Below are positions 35,999 through 44,461 of a stretch of DNA of 64,000 nucleotides, piece by piece. Made by a program: the position numbers and the translations under genes. Under the pieces are notes generated by a model. The model made no database searches. It saw only the letters and a program-made list of their open reading frames with translations, and had not been told where the DNA came from. The stretch is from Salaquimonas pukyongi. Its GTDB lineage: Bacteria; Pseudomonadota; Alphaproteobacteria; Rhizobiales; Rhizobiaceae. Every line of letters begins with the position of its first letter. Position 1 is the stretch's first letter. The stretch lies in the NCBI RefSeq assembly GCF_001953055.1, contig NZ_CP019044.1, positions 1,116,001 through 1,180,000 of the forward strand, given 5' to 3'.

Positions 35999-36014
35999 CG
36001 AAAGGGCTGTAGAC

Positions 36015-36263
36015 ATGAAGGTCGACATCATCAAGATCGGAAACTCGAAGGGCATCCGCATCCCGAAGGCGCTGATCGACACGCTTGGGCTGGAAGAGGC
36101 TGTGGAGATTGAAATTGTGGAAGGTAAAATTGTGCTTTCGCCACTGACGAAGGTGCGGGAAAACTGGGAGGAGGCGTTCAGAGCCGACCCTCCGGCAAAG
36201 GATGAAGGCCTGCTGATGGGCGAGGCTCCAAACGAATTTGACCACTCGGAGTGGCAGTGGTGA
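36015..36263 (+). CDS. mazE: AbrB/MazE-family antitoxin
   Basis: An 82-residue protein. The first 45 residues are a SpoVT/AbrB swapped-hairpin DNA-binding domain (I-I-K-I-G-N-S-K-G-I-R-I-P-K-A-L), and the acidic tail with aromatic residues (F-D-H-S-E-W-Q-W) is the expected toxin-binding arm. It should neutralise MazF and repress the pair through the palindrome at 35982. Overlaps mazF. Confidence 0.93.
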   Translation: MKVDIIKIGNSKGIRIPKALIDTLGLEEAVEIEIVEGKIVLSPLTKVRENWEEAFRADPPAKDEGLLMGEAPNEFDHSEWQW

Positions 36264-36598
36264 CGCCATCACGGCAGTTCAATCGTTACGATGTCTGGCT
36301 CTTCAATCCTGAACCTGCCCGGGGATCGGAAATTCGCAAGGTTCGGCCTTGTGTCGTCGTATCACCGCTTGTCATGAACGACATATTGAACACCGTAATC
36401 GTTGCGCCGATGACAAGCACCCGCAAAAAGTGGCCGAGCCGGGTTCCCGTAAGGTTTGAAAAAAGGGACGGGGACGTTGCCCTGGATCAGGTAAGGGCTG
36501 TGGACAAAACGAGACTGGAAAGACGCCTTGGAAAGATCGCTGTTGCGGATGCCCGCTTGATCGCCCGAAGGCTGGTTGAGATTTTTCAATATGAGTAA
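36260..36598 (+). CDS. mazF: MazF/PemK-type endoribonuclease toxin
   Basis: A protein of about 112 residues that cleaves mRNA at short sequences. Seen: the first strand R-Y-D-V-W-L-F-N-P, the family motif G-S-E-I-R-K-V-R-P-C-V-V-V-S-P and the V-A-P-M-T-S motif with Thr/Ser. Three GTG codons (36251, 36257, 36260) can start it; the last gives a GTGA overlap with mazE and is preferred. Right after its stop comes the left copy of the 23-bp repeat. Confidence 0.92.
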   Translation: MTPSRQFNRYDVWLFNPEPARGSEIRKVRPCVVVSPLVMNDILNTVIVAPMTSTRKKWPSRVPVRFEKRDGDVALDQVRAVDKTRLERRLGKIAVADARLIARRLVEIFQYE

Positions 36599-36605
36599 AC
36601 AGCCG

Positions 36606-36628
36606 TGAAGCGCCTGTATGACCACAAG
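36606..36628 (+). repeat. 23-bp direct repeat, left copy (start of the DUF6638-like gene)
   Basis: Identical to 37401-37423. The right copy is codons 1-8 of the gene at 37400 (M-K-R-L-Y-D-H-K); the left copy has GTG in place of ATG and runs out of frame after it. Between the copies are 772 bases holding hicAB. Confidence 0.85.
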
Positions 36629-36740
36629 TGAACGCGCTGTAGAAAAATCCTTTTTTGGTTGTGAACTGGGAGCAAGTCCGTCGCACTTTAATGACAGGCC
36701 ACATTAGAACATAAACAAAGAACAAGACGGGGATTGAAAT

Positions 36741-37136
36741 CTAACCCCCAATCTCTTTCGCCGCTGCCTGGGCCAGAAACCCTGACCGGGTCATCTTGCG
36801 CTGCTGCGCCGCATCGTCGATTGCTTCCAGCAACCCCTTGTCGAGGGTGATGTTGATGCGGGCCGATTTACCGATGTTTTTCAACAGCGGAACGGAGATC
36901 AGATAGGCGCCTGTTTTCAGGTCACTGGCGATGTCCGGCAGGCCGCGGATTGCCTCAATGGACGAGGGGGAGGGCATCCTGGCTAGGTCTTCGGCAAAAA
37001 ACTCCAGCGCCTCCATGGCATTGGGAAGAATATCGGCTTCGCTGTCTGCTGCGGAAAAACAGCCCGGAAGGTCCGGGAAGCTGACGCCCCAGGCGCTGTT
37101 CTCATCCTTGTGCACGATTGCGATATAGTGGGTCAT
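36741..37136 (-). CDS. hicB: HicB-family antitoxin
   Basis: A 131-residue antitoxin. The N-terminal degraded-RNase-H-like domain has W-G-V-S-F-P-D-L-P-G-C-F-S-A-A-D, and the C-terminus is a ribbon-helix-helix DNA-binding domain (R-I-N-I-T-L-D-K-G-L-L-E-A-I-D). It neutralises HicA and represses the operon. The start at 37136 matches the family start M-T-H-Y-I-A-I-V; an in-frame extension upstream runs into the hicA gene. Confidence 0.92.
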   Translation of the reverse strand: MTHYIAIVHKDENSAWGVSFPDLPGCFSAADSEADILPNAMEALEFFAEDLARMPSPSSIEAIRGLPDIASDLKTGAYLISVPLLKNIGKSARINITLDKGLLEAIDDAAQQRKMTRSGFLAQAAAKEIGG

Positions 37137-37152
37137 GGTGTTTTCGCTTTCA

Positions 37153-37353
37153 TTACCAGCCCGCCATCCTTGCAATGTTTCTTGCCGTTCCAAGCGGCAG
37201 GTCTTTCTTTGGGTGCGGAACGACGACGGTATGGTTGCCTTTCTTGAACTTGTGATGGGAGCCTCTTATACCAACAAGCTCGAAGCCCTCTTTTTTCAGA
37301 CGTCTGATAATGGTGCGGCTGTTGGTTTCGGTAGAGGGCGATTTTGATATCAT
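37153..37353 (-). CDS. hicA: HicA-family mRNA interferase toxin
   Basis: A 66-residue toxin with a double-stranded-RNA-binding-like fold. Seen: I-I-R-R-L-K-K-E-G-F-E-L, the catalytic His in G-S-H-H-K-F, and V-V-P-H-P-K-K-D-L-P-L-G-T. The first nine residues before N-S-R-T-I-I are a little longer than usual. A TATATAA -10-like element lies just upstream (minus strand). The pair reads against the surrounding cluster. Confidence 0.92.
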   Translation of the reverse strand: MISKSPSTETNSRTIIRRLKKEGFELVGIRGSHHKFKKGNHTVVVPHPKKDLPLGTARNIARMAGW

Positions 37354-37399
37354 GTGTATTTATATACTCACCATTCTTTTCTTTCAAGGCACCTGACAC

Positions 37400-38677
37400 A
37401 TGAAGCGCCTGTATGACCACAAGCTGATTTTCGGTGGGCTTTTGACGATCGACGAGCCGCATCTCGTCGAGCGCTACAACAAGGCGCTGAAGGGGTTCGG
37501 GCTCAAGCCCGTCAAGCTCAAGCGGTTTCAGATCGACATGACCGGATATTCGCCGGAAGTCGCCGATGCGCTTAACGACCTGGAATATCTTGATCCAAAC
37601 GGGGTCAACCGCCGTTTCATCATTCTTTCGCCCGAACAGTCCGAACTGCCGGTGGTGCACACCCAGTTCTCCAACACCGAAGAACTGATGCTGGAGTTCT
37701 TTGACAAGAACCGGCGGGAAATCTTCGCCCTGACCATCAAGGATGTCCTCTATGGCGAGATCGAGGACAATGTGCATGCGGTTGACAATCTGGAAGACCT
37801 GCTGCGCATCGAACAGGTGGAATTCAAGCTGTCGACCTCTGCTGATCTTCTCGGCAAGGCGCATGAACTTCAGGTGATGATCGACAAGCTGATGAAGGAT
37901 CCCGATGCCTGGCAGGATGAGGCGATGCTGGCGGAAATGGTGGAGATCGCAAAGGTTACCGGCGACATCCGGACGAACGAACTGCTGCCCAAGGAGGTGG
38001 TGTTCCGCCACAATGCCTTCTGGACATCCCATTTTGGCGGGGTTTACGTCTTCAACGACGACCGGCAGGTGACGGTGATCGCCGATCCAAACACCCGCGG
38101 TTTCCGCAAGTCGCGCCCCTGGGAAGTCTCTTATATCGACATCAACAACCATGCCCAGGTATTCCGCTTTCTGCTCGAAACGCGGCGCATCGAACCGCCG
38201 CGCGGTTCCTGGGTGGAAAAGTCCGGCCTGCTGAAGCAGCGCGCCCGCATGCTGGTGATCGGCATGATGGTCGAGCGCGATCCCGCTGTGGAACTGGATG
38301 AATTGTCCAACCGCATGCTTGATGGCTGGGTGCACAAGCACGCCAAGGCAATCGAACGCGATGGCGCCCTGCCGCTGCTGGAATTCGTCCTCAAGCGCTC
38401 ACGCGACTGGTCGGCCGTGGACCTGCACGAAGTGCGGCCCGAACACCGGTTCCTGATTTCGCGCGCCAACCCCAAACATGCCGACTGGTGGCTTACCAAC
38501 CGGCTGATTTCGGAGTATCTGCGTTTTGACTTTCTCACCCTGTTCGTTTTCAACAAACAGGGTTTCTACCGTGCCTATCAGGACTGGCCGGAGGAGTACC
38601 GGGAATATGTTGTGAAGACGATCCGCAATACCTATTTCAAGGACAAACGCGCGCTGCGTGCCCGCTTCTACGGATAA
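37400..38677 (+). CDS. DUF6638-like protein, fourth gene of the cluster
   Basis: A 425-residue soluble protein. The start M-K-R-L-Y-D-H-K-L-I-F-G-G-L-L and the following L-V-E-R-Y-N-K-A-L and D-M-T-G-Y-S-P-E-V fit a family I know as DUF6638; the identification is from memory. No catalytic motif is evident. A helical middle precedes an aromatic-rich C-terminal third. It should belong with the AAA gene upstream, from which it is now separated by two toxin-antitoxin modules, and it is 12 bases from the membrane protein gene downstream. Its first 23 bases (after A) are duplicated at 36606. Confidence 0.65.
   Translation: MKRLYDHKLIFGGLLTIDEPHLVERYNKALKGFGLKPVKLKRFQIDMTGYSPEVADALNDLEYLDPNGVNRRFIILSPEQSELPVVHTQFSNTEELMLEFFDKNRREIFALTIKDVLYGEIEDNVHAVDNLEDLLRIEQVEFKLSTSADLLGKAHELQVMIDKLMKDPDAWQDEAMLAEMVEIAKVTGDIRTNELLPKEVVFRHNAFWTSHFGGVYVFNDDRQVTVIADPNTRGFRKSRPWEVSYIDINNHAQVFRFLLETRRIEPPRGSWVEKSGLLKQRARMLVIGMMVERDPAVELDELSNRMLDGWVHKHAKAIERDGALPLLEFVLKRSRDWSAVDLHEVRPEHRFLISRANPKHADWWLTNRLISEYLRFDFLTLFVFNKQGFYRAYQDWPEEYREYVVKTIRNTYFKDKRALRARFYG
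37401..37423 (+). repeat. 23-bp direct repeat, right copy
   Basis: Identical to 36606-36628, forming the start of the DUF6638-like gene. The pair has the look of a target-site duplication or attachment-site repeat around the hicAB segment. Confidence 0.85.
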
Positions 38678-38689
38678 GGACAGGAATTC

Positions 38690-39793
38690 ATGCTGGACCC
38701 GGTGGTCGACTTTTTCACCCGCGTTTTCTACTGGATCGGCCGGGGAATCGGCAAGGGTATCGCCATCCTCATCTGGCCCTTCGTTGCCTTCCGCAATTGG
38801 CTGCGCGGGCGCGGATGGTTTGTAAAGATACCGGTGTTTTTGCTGCTTCTGCTGCTGGTGTTCGGCTATGCCTATATGTTCTATATCACCCAGTTCTGGG
38901 GCAATACCGACCCTGAATACGCCAGCAAATACGACTTTCAGAACACCTATCAGGCCGCCGGCGCGCCGCTTGAAGACGGAAAGTGCCAGCCTTCCGCCAT
39001 GGTGCAGGTAACAGCCGACCTCCTTGCCCGCAATGTGGTGGAGGACAGCTGGGTGCCGTCCAATCCGCTGCACAAGATGGGCTTGTTCTTCATCTGGGAC
39101 TGGAAGGATACGCCGTTTTTCGACAACAAGGCCGCCTTTCAGCTTGGAACCAACCAGGCCATCCGGCGCACGGCCATCGAGCTGGTCGACCGGCTGGGCA
39201 GGGTTCGCGGCACATCGTCGATCAACAAGAGCCTGCAGGATGCCCGTGAAGCGGCCAATTACCGCGAAAACGCATGGGTGGTCACCCTGTCTCCGCCATT
39301 CCTTCAACCCTCAACGCCGGCGCGGCTGCGTGACGCCCGCCGAAGCTTCCTGGAATTCAACCAGGAGCTTGCCAACTGCCAGGCGGATTTCGACACCCGT
39401 GCCGACAACCTGCTGCAGTTTATCGACCGCATGACCGCCGACATCGGCTCTACATCGGAAATCCTGCAGCGGCGCATGCAGGAAGCCAATTTCTTCGGGC
39501 TGGACCGCCGCGCCGATGACCGGTTCTGGTTCACCTATGGCCAGCTCTATGCCTATCACGGCATTCTTACCGCGGCCCAAAGCGACTTCCGCGATGTGGT
39601 GCGCCAGCGCAACCTCTATTCGCTTTGGCAGCGCGTTGACAATCAGTTGACAGATGCCCTGACCATGCGCCCGCCCATTGTGATGAACGGCAGCGCTTCC
39701 AGCCTCGTCAAATCCCATCTGGAATCGATCGGTTTCGACCTGCTCAGGGTTCGTGCCAATCTTGTCGAAATCCGCGACGTTCTCGACAAATAA
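38690..39793 (+). CDS. DUF2333-like inner-membrane protein, fifth gene of the cluster
   Basis: A 367-residue protein with an amphipathic start, one clear membrane helix (about 44-66, F-L-L-L-L-L-L-V-F-G-Y), and a large C-terminal domain that would be periplasmic. Seen: F-F-I-W-D-W-K-D-T-P-F-F-D-N, R-G-T-S-S-I-N, R-A-D-N-L-L-Q-F and M-N-G-S-A-S-S-L-V, which match my memory of DUF2333. Function of the family is undefined. It could tether the cluster's ATPase machinery to the envelope. It ends the cluster. Confidence 0.65.
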   Translation: MLDPVVDFFTRVFYWIGRGIGKGIAILIWPFVAFRNWLRGRGWFVKIPVFLLLLLLVFGYAYMFYITQFWGNTDPEYASKYDFQNTYQAAGAPLEDGKCQPSAMVQVTADLLARNVVEDSWVPSNPLHKMGLFFIWDWKDTPFFDNKAAFQLGTNQAIRRTAIELVDRLGRVRGTSSINKSLQDAREAANYRENAWVVTLSPPFLQPSTPARLRDARRSFLEFNQELANCQADFDTRADNLLQFIDRMTADIGSTSEILQRRMQEANFFGLDRRADDRFWFTYGQLYAYHGILTAAQSDFRDVVRQRNLYSLWQRVDNQLTDALTMRPPIVMNGSASSLVKSHLESIGFDLLRVRANLVEIRDVLDK

Positions 39794-39982
39794 CCTGCAT
39801 CTGCAGACGGGCGTCGAAAGCCGTTCTGGCTGGAGATGATTCGCCTTCCGGTTGTATTGTCGGTCGCTGTTGAGGACTGGCCCGTGCACATGGGCCTTGG
39901 CCTGAAACCTGCTAAACAATCAACTATTTGATATTATTATAGTATTTCAAATCACACAGCATCCGGTGCGTTTAGCATTTTG

Positions 39983-40185
39983 TTTACAAATACAATCTAA
40001 AGTTATATAAGAACAAAAACACGCGCATAAAGAGTGCAAGACACCGCAGCGCGTAACGAGACACGGCGTGCCGGACCCCCTGCTAACATCCCGGCACACG
40101 TGTACCTGGCTGCTGCCTCCTGCAGGGGCCGGGTCCCTGAATGGAAGGCCCGAACCAATCCGCCCGGTTCGGGTCTTCCTGTCGT
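39983..40185 (+). ncRNA. Candidate structured RNA upstream of trpL
   Basis: A promoter-like pair, TTTACA (39983-39988) and TATAAG (40006-40011) with 17 bases between, stands in an AT-rich stretch. Downstream, GTGCCGG/CCGGCAC and CCCGAACC/GGTTCGGG can form hairpins, the second followed by a weak pyrimidine run (about 40175-40190). No reading frame in between looks like a protein. Could be a small RNA gene or a long leader of trpLE. Confidence 0.35.
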
Positions 40186-40231
40186 CTTTCTTCAGCAAGA
40201 AGACCGTGGCCCCAGAGCAGCAAGGCGGCGG

Positions 40232-40259
40232 TTGCACGCCGCGCCGTTTCGGTCTACAT
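40232..40259 (+). promoter_or_regulatory. Promoter of trpL-trpE(G)
   Basis: TTGCAC at 40232-40237 and CTACAT at 40254-40259, spaced 16 bases. Transcription would begin about 7 bases on, at or next to the A of the trpL ATG (40267), giving a leaderless trpL message. Confidence 0.6.
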
Positions 40260-40266
40260 CACGCGC

Positions 40267-40311
40267 ATGAACATCGTGATGGCACATGACTGGTGGTGGC
40301 AGGTTCGCTGA
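40267..40311 (+). CDS. trpL: trp operon leader peptide
   Basis: A 14-residue peptide, MNIVMAHDWWWQVR, with three consecutive Trp codons (TGG x3). Ribosome stalling there under Trp shortage should let an antiterminator form and allow trpE(G) transcription. In Sinorhizobium the terminated leader RNA (rnTrpL) and the peptide have extra trans-acting roles; whether that holds here is unknown. Confidence 0.93.
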   Translation: MNIVMAHDWWWQVR

Positions 40312-40350
40312 GGCGGCCGGGCCATTGCTGCGCATGCATCATGGAATTAA

Positions 40351-40382
40351 AGCCGCCGGGGAACCGCCAGGGCGGCTTTTTG
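40351..40382 (+). terminator. trp attenuator terminator
   Basis: AGCCGCC (40351-40357), 13-base loop, GGCGGCT (40371-40377), then a run of T. It lies 40 bases after the trpL stop and 50 before trpE(G). The GGCGGCC just after the trpL stop (40313-40319) can compete for the same bases, as attenuation requires. Confidence 0.88.
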
Positions 40383-40431
40383 TTTGCCTGTGGCCGGCCC
40401 ATCGTAAAACGGCAAGACGGGATTAAAACAG

Positions 40432-42618
40432 ATGGTTTCGCGTCCAATCGACTATGTGACAAAGGGTGGGGTGCGCGTTTCGCGCGCCAGCGTTGAGGCC
40501 GATTATGCGACGGCCATTGAGGACATGCTGGAGCGCGTCAACCGGCGGCGCGGTGCGGTGCTTTCCTCCAACTATGAATATCCCGGGCGCTATACCCGCT
40601 GGGATACGGCGATTGTCGACCCCCCCTTGGGGATTGAGGCAGACGGCCGCAAGGTCCGCATCCTTGCCTATAACGGTCGCGGCAAAGTGCTGTTGCCGAA
40701 GATCGGAAAAGTGCTGGATGGCCACGACCATGTTGCCTCCCTGACGCAGAACGAGGAAGCCATCGAACTGGCCGTAAGGGATGGGGGAAAAATCGAGTCC
40801 GAGGAAATGCGCTCGCGGGCACCGACGGTGTTTTCCGTTGTGCGGGCGATCACCGATCTGTTCTACAGTGAGGAGGACCCCAGCCTCGGCCTGTTCGGGG
40901 CGTTCGGCTACGATCTGGCGTTCCAGTTCGAGGAGATCGAACAGCGCCTTGAGCGCCCCGGCGACAATCGCGACTTGGTTCTGTTTTTGCCCGATGAAAT
41001 CCTGGTGGTGGACCATCACCAGGCGACCGCCTGGCATGACCGCTACGAATTCGAGGTCGATGGCAACTCGACGCAGGGCCTTGCCCGCAACACGCCCGAT
41101 GCGGCATTCAAAGCCAGCGCCAAACAGCCGCCGCGCGGCGATCATGAGCCCGGCGAATATGCGCGGGGCGTCAAAAAGGCCAAGGAAAAATTCAAGCGCG
41201 GCGACCTGTTCGAGGTGGTGCCCGGCCAGACCTTTTATGAAAAATGCGACAACGAACCCTCCGCCATTTCGCGCAAGCTCAAGGCAATCAACCCTTCGCC
41301 CTATTCCTTCTTCATCAATCTGGGCGCCAACGAATATCTGATCGGCGCTTCGCCTGAAATGTATGTTCGGGTGACGGGCAGGCGGGTGGAAACCTGCCCG
41401 ATTTCCGGCACCATCAAGCGGGGCAGGGACGCTATCGAGGATTCAGAACAAATCCTCAAACTGCTCAACTCGAAAAAGGACGAATCCGAGCTCACCATGT
41501 GTTCGGATGTGGACCGCAACGACAAGAGCCGGGTGTGCGAGCCGGGCAGCGTGCGGGTGATCGGGCGGCGCCAGATCGAGATGTATTCAAGGCTCATTCA
41601 CACCGTCGACCACATCGAGGGCAGGCTGCGCGACGGCATGGACGCCTTCGATGCCTTCCTGTCCCATGCCTGGGCGGTGACCGTTACCGGCGCGCCCAAG
41701 CTCTGGGCCATGCGCTATATCGAGGAAAACGAAAAGAGCGCCCGCGCCTGGTATGGCGGCGCGGTGGGCGTGGTGCATTTCAACGGTGACATGAACACCG
41801 GGCTGACCCTGCGCACGATCCGGTTGAAGGAGGGCATTGCCGAAGTGCGCGCAGGGGCAACGCTGCTGTTTGATTCTGATCCGGTGGAAGAGGAAAACGA
41901 AACCGAGTTGAAGGCCTCCGCGCTTCTGTCGGCAATCCGCGAAGCGGGCAAATCCAATCAGGACAGCGGCAAGCGGAAGGCCGCCCAGGTCGGCGCGGGC
42001 GTCAAGATCCTGCTGATCGACCATGAAGACAGTTTCGTTCACACGCTGGCCAACTATTTTCGCCAGACGGGCGCTGAGGTGACCACCGTGCGTTCGCCGG
42101 TTGCCGAGACGGTGATCGACGCGCACCAGCCCGATCTCGTCGTCTTGTCGCCGGGACCGGGCATGCCGTCCGATTTTGACTGCAAGGCGACAATCCGCAA
42201 ACTGCGCGAGCGCAAGCTGCCGGTCTTCGGCGTGTGCCTGGGCCTGCAGGCGCTGGCAGAAGCCTATGGCGGCACCCTGCGGCAACTGGCGGTCCCCATG
42301 CATGGCAAGCCCTCGCGCATCAAGGTGTTAAAGCCCGGCAAGGTGTTTTGCGGCCTTGAAAGGGAAATCACCGTGGGCCGCTATCACTCGATTTTTGCCG
42401 ATCCGGTGCGCCTGCCGCGCGGCTTTGCCATCACCGCCCAGACGCCAGACGGCGTGGTGATGGGCATCGAGCATGAATCAGAACCCGTCGCCGCCGTTCA
42501 GTTTCACCCAGAATCGATCATGAGCCTGGGCGGTGACGCCGGCATCAAAATGATCGAGAACGTGGTGGCGCATCTGGCACGGCGGGCAAACACCCGGGAT
42601 AAGAGTGAGCGGGTCTGA
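40432..42618 (+). CDS. trpE(G): Anthranilate synthase, fused components I and II
   Basis: A 728-residue fusion: chorismate-binding TrpE part (about 1-510) and TrpG glutamine amidotransferase part (about 525-718). It makes anthranilate from chorismate and glutamine, the first step of Trp synthesis. Seen: catalytic stretches P-I-S-G-T-I-K-R-G and C-S-D-V-D-R-N-D in TrpE, and the amidotransferase nucleophile in [10 protein letters not shown] with F-H-P-E-S. This fusion is typical of Rhizobiaceae and relatives. Regulated by the attenuator upstream and presumably by Trp feedback at the N-terminal site. Confidence 0.97.
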   Translation: MVSRPIDYVTKGGVRVSRASVEADYATAIEDMLERVNRRRGAVLSSNYEYPGRYTRWDTAIVDPPLGIEADGRKVRILAYNGRGKVLLPKIGKVLDGHDHVASLTQNEEAIELAVRDGGKIESEEMRSRAPTVFSVVRAITDLFYSEEDPSLGLFGAFGYDLAFQFEEIEQRLERPGDNRDLVLFLPDEILVVDHHQATAWHDRYEFEVDGNSTQGLARNTPDAAFKASAKQPPRGDHEPGEYARGVKKAKEKFKRGDLFEVVPGQTFYEKCDNEPSAISRKLKAINPSPYSFFINLGANEYLIGASPEMYVRVTGRRVETCPISGTIKRGRDAIEDSEQILKLLNSKKDESELTMCSDVDRNDKSRVCEPGSVRVIGRRQIEMYSRLIHTVDHIEGRLRDGMDAFDAFLSHAWAVTVTGAPKLWAMRYIEENEKSARAWYGGAVGVVHFNGDMNTGLTLRTIRLKEGIAEVRAGATLLFDSDPVEEENETELKASALLSAIREAGKSNQDSGKRKAAQVGAGVKILLIDHEDSFVHTLANYFRQTGAEVTTVRSPVAETVIDAHQPDLVVLSPGPGMPSDFDCKATIRKLRERKLPVFGVCLGLQALAEAYGGTLRQLAVPMHGKPSRIKVLKPGKVFCGLEREITVGRYHSIFADPVRLPRGFAITAQTPDGVVMGIEHESEPVAAVQFHPESIMSLGGDAGIKMIENVVAHLARRANTRDKSERV

Positions 42619-42770
42619 GGGGGGTATTCGGCCCTTGGCGGACATTCGATCAATTCCGGCAAGCTTCTCGAGAGCGGACATTTACCTCAATCGAAAGTTA
42701 TCCATGCCTGGATGGCGGCATTGCGGACTTTTCTGCCGTTCGTCCGAATGATCTGTATGACCGCCCTCAT

Positions 42771-43658
42771 TCAATGTAGTTGGGTATCTTCGGCGGAGCG
42801 CGACTTGAGCCATGTCAAAACGTTGGCCACCGACTTATTGTTTTTGGCGGTTCGCGGCATGAGGACATAAAAGTCATTCTTGCCTGCGTCCCACGCCGCG
42901 CCTACCTCGACCAATCGTCCGGTTTCAAGGTCATGAGCCACCAGAAACCGGCTTACCAAGGCCACGCCTTGCCCGGCGATGGCTGCATCAACCGCAAGAG
43001 ACGTCTGGCTTAGACGAAGGTGTCGACGAGACCTGTCCTGAACACCCATATGCGCAAGATAGCTTGGCCATAAGTCATGGGTGTCATGGACCTTCGGCTG
43101 TTTTGCAAGTGTTTCTGGATCAAGAGGATTGTCACCATTGTCCGCAAACATTGGCGCGGCGACCGCGATTAACGATTGCTTGAACAAAAACGATACGTCC
43201 AATGATGCGCCAAAGGGCGGCGATCCTTGGCGCACTGCAAGGTCTATCCCGTCGCTATAAAAGCTCGAGACTTTTTCAGTAGCCATGATCCGCAAGTCAA
43301 TATTCGGGTGGGCTGCTGTGAAGTCCGGTAGATTGGGGATAAGCCATTTCGCAGCAAAGGTCGGAGTGACGCTGATAATGACTTTGTTCGGCTCTGGCTT
43401 CAATTCCGCAGTTGCGGATCGAAGGTCAGCGAATATCCCTGCTATCCTGTTATGATAGCTGCGCCCGGCTGAAGTAAAAGCCAAGCCTTTCGGAACCCGT
43501 TCAAACAAGACCACATCAAGATGCGCTTCGAGCTGGCGCACTTGTTGCGCAACAGCCCCTTGCGTGACACCCAATTCATCAGCGGCTGAGCGGAAACTGA
43601 GGCGGCGGCCTGCTGCATCAAAAGCACGCAAACTGTTGAGTGGGGGAAGTTCAGGCAT
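42771..43658 (-). CDS. LysR-family transcriptional regulator (GcvA-like)
   Basis: A 295-residue regulator. The N-terminal winged helix (about 1-65) has L-N-S-L-R-A-F-D-A-A-G-R and G-V-T-Q-G-A-V-A-Q-Q-V-R-Q-L-E, and the rest is a periplasmic-binding-protein-like effector domain. It is divergent from the SDR gene, 98 bases apart, the classic layout for a LysR regulator and its target. Base composition is poorer in GC than trpE(G) and leuA, suggesting acquisition with the two genes that follow. Confidence 0.9.
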   Translation of the reverse strand: MPELPPLNSLRAFDAAGRRLSFRSAADELGVTQGAVAQQVRQLEAHLDVVLFERVPKGLAFTSAGRSYHNRIAGIFADLRSATAELKPEPNKVIISVTPTFAAKWLIPNLPDFTAAHPNIDLRIMATEKVSSFYSDGIDLAVRQGSPPFGASLDVSFLFKQSLIAVAAPMFADNGDNPLDPETLAKQPKVHDTHDLWPSYLAHMGVQDRSRRHLRLSQTSLAVDAAIAGQGVALVSRFLVAHDLETGRLVEVGAAWDAGKNDFYVLMPRTAKNNKSVANVLTWLKSRSAEDTQLH

Positions 43659-43756
43659 TTCGCAATAGTATTTCTACTGCCATGTAACATCAATTCTCAA
43701 TCGAGCTTTCTCCATTGATATATAATATAAGGCTCAAACATGAAAGGACACGAGAA

Positions 43757-44461
43757 ATGACAGTAGAAAAAGTGGCTCTGATAACAGCTGGAGGCAGCGG
43801 CATGGGTGCGAATGCAGCACGCAAATTGGCGGAAGACGGGTTCAAGGTCGGCATTCTGTCCTCGTCCGGCAAGGGTGAAGCGCTCGGCGACGAACTCGGC
43901 GGTTTTGGTGTGACTGGCTCTAACCTTGATGGAGAAGCACTTAGCGCTTTGGTCGAGGGTGCGAAGGAACGTTGGGGCCGTATCGATATCTTGGTCAACT
44001 CTGCTGGCCACGGGCCGAAAGGGCCGGTCCTAGAAATCAGCGACGACGACTGGCATCAAGGGATGGAAGTCTACTTAATGAACGTGATACGCCCAACGCG
44101 ACTTGTCACACCCTCTATGCAGACGCAGGGCGGCGGGGCGATCATCAACATCTCAACCTTTGCAGCATTCGAACCCGATCCGCTTTTTCCAACGTCGGGG
44201 GTCTTCCGAGCCGGGCTTGCCGCATTCACAAAGCTCTATTCGGACAAGTATGCGTCAGAGAACATTCGTATGAACAATGTCCTGCCGGGCTTCATAGACA
44301 GCCTGCCCGAAACAGAAGATCGCAAAGCGCGTATTCCAATGGGACGTTACGGCTTCGCTTCGGAAGTGTCTTCTCTCATTTCCTGGCTTGCCTCGGAGAA
44401 CGGTAGTTACATGACGGGACAAAACCTGCGCATTGACGGGGGGTTGACCCGTGCTGTCTGA
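43757..44461 (+). CDS. SDR-family protein with a non-standard active site
   Basis: A 234-residue Rossmann protein. The cofactor motif reads T-A-G-G-S-G-M-G (10-17) and N-S-A-G (81-84) is present. The catalytic Ser (S133 in N-I-S-T-F) is kept, but the YxxxK pair is missing: the aligned segment S-G-V-F-R-A-G-L puts Ser147 for Tyr and Arg151 for Lys. A normal dehydrogenase mechanism is doubtful. The start at 43757 follows AAGGA. It is followed by an overlapping small membrane protein gene; substrate unknown. Confidence 0.85.
   Translation: MTVEKVALITAGGSGMGANAARKLAEDGFKVGILSSSGKGEALGDELGGFGVTGSNLDGEALSALVEGAKERWGRIDILVNSAGHGPKGPVLEISDDDWHQGMEVYLMNVIRPTRLVTPSMQTQGGGAIINISTFAAFEPDPLFPTSGVFRAGLAAFTKLYSDKYASENIRMNNVLPGFIDSLPETEDRKARIPMGRYGFASEVSSLISWLASENGSYMTGQNLRIDGGLTRAV

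Noticed and set aside
40034-40289. Overlapping frames of 70-80 codons upstream of trpL
   Set aside because: They run through GC-rich hairpins, lack ribosome sites and have no protein-like composition; an RNA role is more likely.
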